Below are positions 6,268-8,256 of a stretch of 8,256 bases of DNA, piece by piece. How positions within the stretch are numbered: the first letter of the stretch is position 1; every line of letters begins with the position of its first letter. The position numbers and the translations under genes were made by a program. The DNA is from Christensenella sp. UBA1782 (GTDB lineage Bacteria; Bacillota; Clostridia; Christensenellales; DTU072), in contig DCGI01000064.1 in NCBI GenBank assembly GCA_002315475.1, forward strand, positions 1 through 8,256, in the 5' to 3' direction. The notes under the pieces were generated by a model that did no database searches, was not told the DNA's origin, and worked only from the letters and a program-made list of their open reading frames with translations.

Positions 6268-8256
6268 CCGTCACGACAAAGCCTTTTCCTTCGTCCACGT
6301 CGACGGTAAGCGTACTGTCGGGTTCCACGTCATCCGCCAAAATGGTTTTGGCGAGAAGGGTTTCTATTTGACTCTGTACATATCTTTTTAAGGGACGTGC
6401 GCCGAATTGCGGACTGTATCCCGCTTCCACAAGTGCCCGTTTAGCGGCATCCGTTACCACCAAACGCAGTTGCTTCTCCTCCATTCTGCGACGTAGCTTA
6501 TTCAGTATCAAATCAACGATAGCGATAATGTTTTCCTTCGATAAGGGCTTAAAGAAGATTATTTCGTCCAAACGATTCAAAAATTCGGGACGGAAAGTTC
6601 TTTTTAACAGAGCGTTTACTTCCTCTTTTGCCGAATCGTCGATGTTTCCGTTCTCGTCCGTACCTTCCAAAAGGAAATCACTTCCCAAGTTGCTCGTCAT
6701 GATAATGACGGTATTCTTGAAATTTACGGTATGTCCTTGCGAATCGGTAACTCTGCCGTCGTCCAAAATCTGTAATAAGATGTTGAAGAAATCGGGATGC
6801 GCTTTTTCGATTTCGTCAAAAAGAATAACGGAATAGGGCTTTCTGCGTACTGCTTCGGTCAGTTGACCCCCTTCATCGTACCCGACATATCCGGGAGGCG
6901 CGCCTATCAAGCGAGAAATATTGAATTTTTCCATATATTCGCTCATATCGATACGGATTATATTCTTTTCGTCGTCAAAGAGATTTTCGGCAAGAGCTTT
7001 GGCAAGCTCGGTTTTTCCTACCCCCGTAGGACCTAAGAAAAGGAAAGAGCCGATAGGTCTGTCGGAATCGGAAATGCCCGCTCGAGAACGAAGCAAAGCT
7101 TCACTGAGTAAACGGACGCCGTCATTCTGTCCGATAACCCGTTTATGCAAAGTATCTTCCAACGTCAGAAATTTCTTTCTTTCGCTTTCCATAAGTTTGG
7201 AAACGGGAATACTCGTCCATTTGGAAACAATCTGTTGTATTTCTTCTTCGGTAACCTTATTCCGTAAAAGAGTGGTGTGTGTTTCCTGCGGGTTTTCTTC
7301 TAATTTCCGTAATTGTTCGGTCAATTTCGGCAAATCGCCGTAACGGAGCTTGGCGGCAAGTTCATAGTCGTAGTTTCTTTGCGCTTGCTCGATTTCTCCG
7401 TTGATTCTGTCGATTTCCGTTTTAATGGCGGCTACCGAATTGATGCCGCTTTTTTCCTGTTCCAACTGCGCTTTCATCTGATTAAAACGTTCTCGAAGAT
7501 TGGCAAGTTCGTCCCGAATGGCATGTAAACGTTCTTCCGAAAGCTTATCGGTTTCCTTTTTAAGCGCCGTTTCTTCGATTTCCAACTGTATGATTTTACG
7601 ATTTATTTCGTCCATTTCGATAGGCATGGAGCCGATTTCGGTCTTAACCATGGCACAAGCTTCATCGACGAGATCGATGGCTTTATCGGGCAAGAATCTG
7701 TCGGTTATATAACGATTTCCGAGCGTGGCGGCACTGACCAAAGCGGCATCCTGTATTTGTACGCCATGATAGATTTCATACCGTTCTTTTAAGCCTCTCA
7801 AAATGGCTATCGTGTCTTCGACGGTGGGTTCGTTTACAAGAACGGGTTGGAACCGTCTTTCGAGAGCGGCATCCTTTTCGATATACTTTCTATATTCGTC
7901 CAAAGTCGTGGCACCGATACAGTGCAACTCTCCTCGAGCCAAAAGGGGTTTTAAGAGGTTGCCGGCATCCATGGCGGAATCGGTCTTACCGGCACCCACG
8001 ATCAAATGCAATTCGTCAATAAAAAGCAAAATCTTTCCGTCGCTTTCTTTTACCTCGTTCAAGACGGCTTTTAACCGCTCCTCAAATTCGCCTCGATACT
8101 TGGCACCGGCAACCAAAGCACCCATATCCAAAGAAAAGACGGTTTTATCTTTCAAACTTTCGGGGACGTCACCACGCACGATACGCAAGGCAAGTCCTTC
8201 GCAAATGGCGGTTTTACCGACGCCGGGTTCTCCGATAAGAACGGGATTGTTCTTGG
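6245..8256 (-). CDS. clpB: ClpB protein disaggregase, N-terminal part missing
   Basis: ClpB is a hexameric AAA+ ATPase that threads aggregated proteins through its pore together with DnaK. The frame is open to the right edge, and the visible 669 residues lack roughly 195 N-terminal ones (the N domain and the start of the first ATPase domain). A TTG at 8188 is internal, since Walker A lies upstream of it. In gene order come Walker A of domain 1, GEPGVGKT (8233-8210), and Walker B FIDELH (8023-8006). A full coiled-coil middle domain runs from about LEIEETALKKETDKLSEE to LRYGDLPKL; its length separates ClpB from ClpC and ClpA. Domain 2 has Walker A GPTGVGKT (7033-7010), pore loop GYVGYDEGG and Walker B FDE (6820-6812), then FRPEFLNRLDEI. 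The stop at 6245-6247 lies inside the end of hemW. The promoter and any heat-shock operator (CIRCE or CtsR) are off the window. Confidence 0.98.
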   Translation of the reverse strand, partial: KNNPVLIGEPGVGKTAICEGLALRIVRGDVPESLKDKTVFSLDMGALVAGAKYRGEFEERLKAVLNEVKESDGKILLFIDELHLIVGAGKTDSAMDAGNLLKPLLARGELHCIGATTLDEYRKYIEKDAALERRFQPVLVNEPTVEDTIAILRGLKERYEIYHGVQIQDAALVSAATLGNRYITDRFLPDKAIDLVDEACAMVKTEIGSMPIEMDEINRKIIQLEIEETALKKETDKLSEERLHAIRDELANLRERFNQMKAQLEQEKSGINSVAAIKTEIDRINGEIEQAQRNYDYELAAKLRYGDLPKLTEQLRKLEENPQETHTTLLRNKVTEEEIQQIVSKWTSIPVSKLMESERKKFLTLEDTLHKRVIGQNDGVRLLSEALLRSRAGISDSDRPIGSFLFLGPTGVGKTELAKALAENLFDDEKNIIRIDMSEYMEKFNISRLIGAPPGYVGYDEGGQLTEAVRRKPYSVILFDEIEKAHPDFFNILLQILDDGRVTDSQGHTVNFKNTVIIMTSNLGSDFLLEGTDENGNIDDSAKEEVNALLKRTFRPEFLNRLDEIIFFKPLSKENIIAIVDLILNKLRRRMEEKQLRLVVTDAAKRALVEAGYSPQFGARPLKRYVQSQIETLLAKTILADDVEPDSTLTVDVDEGKGFVVTVNRSESR

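Noticed and set aside
6335..6353. Inverted repeat CGCCAAAA-TGG-TTTTGGCG, considered as a hemW terminator
   Set aside because: The stem is perfect (8 bp), but no T-run follows on either strand and it lies about 70 nt inside clpB, so it is probably incidental.
6921..7343. 140-codon plus-strand open frame opposite clpB
   Set aside because: It is antisense to the end of the middle domain and the second Walker A of ClpB; nothing supports coding.

Overview
The window reads as chromosomal housekeeping DNA from a moderately AT-rich bacterium, most likely a member of the Bacillota (Clostridia-like). The grounds are the strong GGAG-type ribosome binding sites, the lepA-hemW pair, and a stand-alone LUD-domain protein of the kind common in clostridia. 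No sequence search was possible, so the assignment below phylum level is inference. I see no phage, insertion sequence, CRISPR array, tRNA or rRNA.

Layout. Positions 1-1665 (+) hold the 3' three quarters of pnp (polynucleotide phosphorylase), closed by a strong intrinsic terminator at 1688-1731. Positions 1730-3246 form a minus-strand cluster, read from right to left: a LUD-domain protein, a cytoplasmic glycerophosphodiester phosphodiesterase, and a 35-codon small membrane protein. The small ORF has a perfect Shine-Dalgarno sequence buried in a hairpin. A short divergent promoter region (about 3247-3352) then separates this cluster from the plus-strand lepA-hemW operon (3353-6267), whose two genes overlap by 4 bases. 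Last comes the 3' part of clpB on the minus strand (6245-8256, running off the right edge). It converges on hemW with a 23-bp overlap, and its probable terminator lies inside the hemW coding sequence.

How the genes fit together. PNPase (RNA turnover), LepA/EF4 (ribosome function), HemW (heme handling) and ClpB (disaggregase) are core physiology and stress genes with complete diagnostic motifs. They do not form one pathway. The minus-strand cluster may link phospholipid-headgroup salvage (GDPD) with a LUD protein of unknown activity, but co-function is only inferred from the 21-bp spacing.

The least ordinary parts are at 1730-1870, a small ORF with a glycine-zipper-like membrane segment whose Shine-Dalgarno is in a terminator-like hairpin, and at 6171-6267, where two convergent genes share their 3' ends and one gene's terminator is coding sequence of the other. 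I found no convincing evidence of a new multi-gene system.
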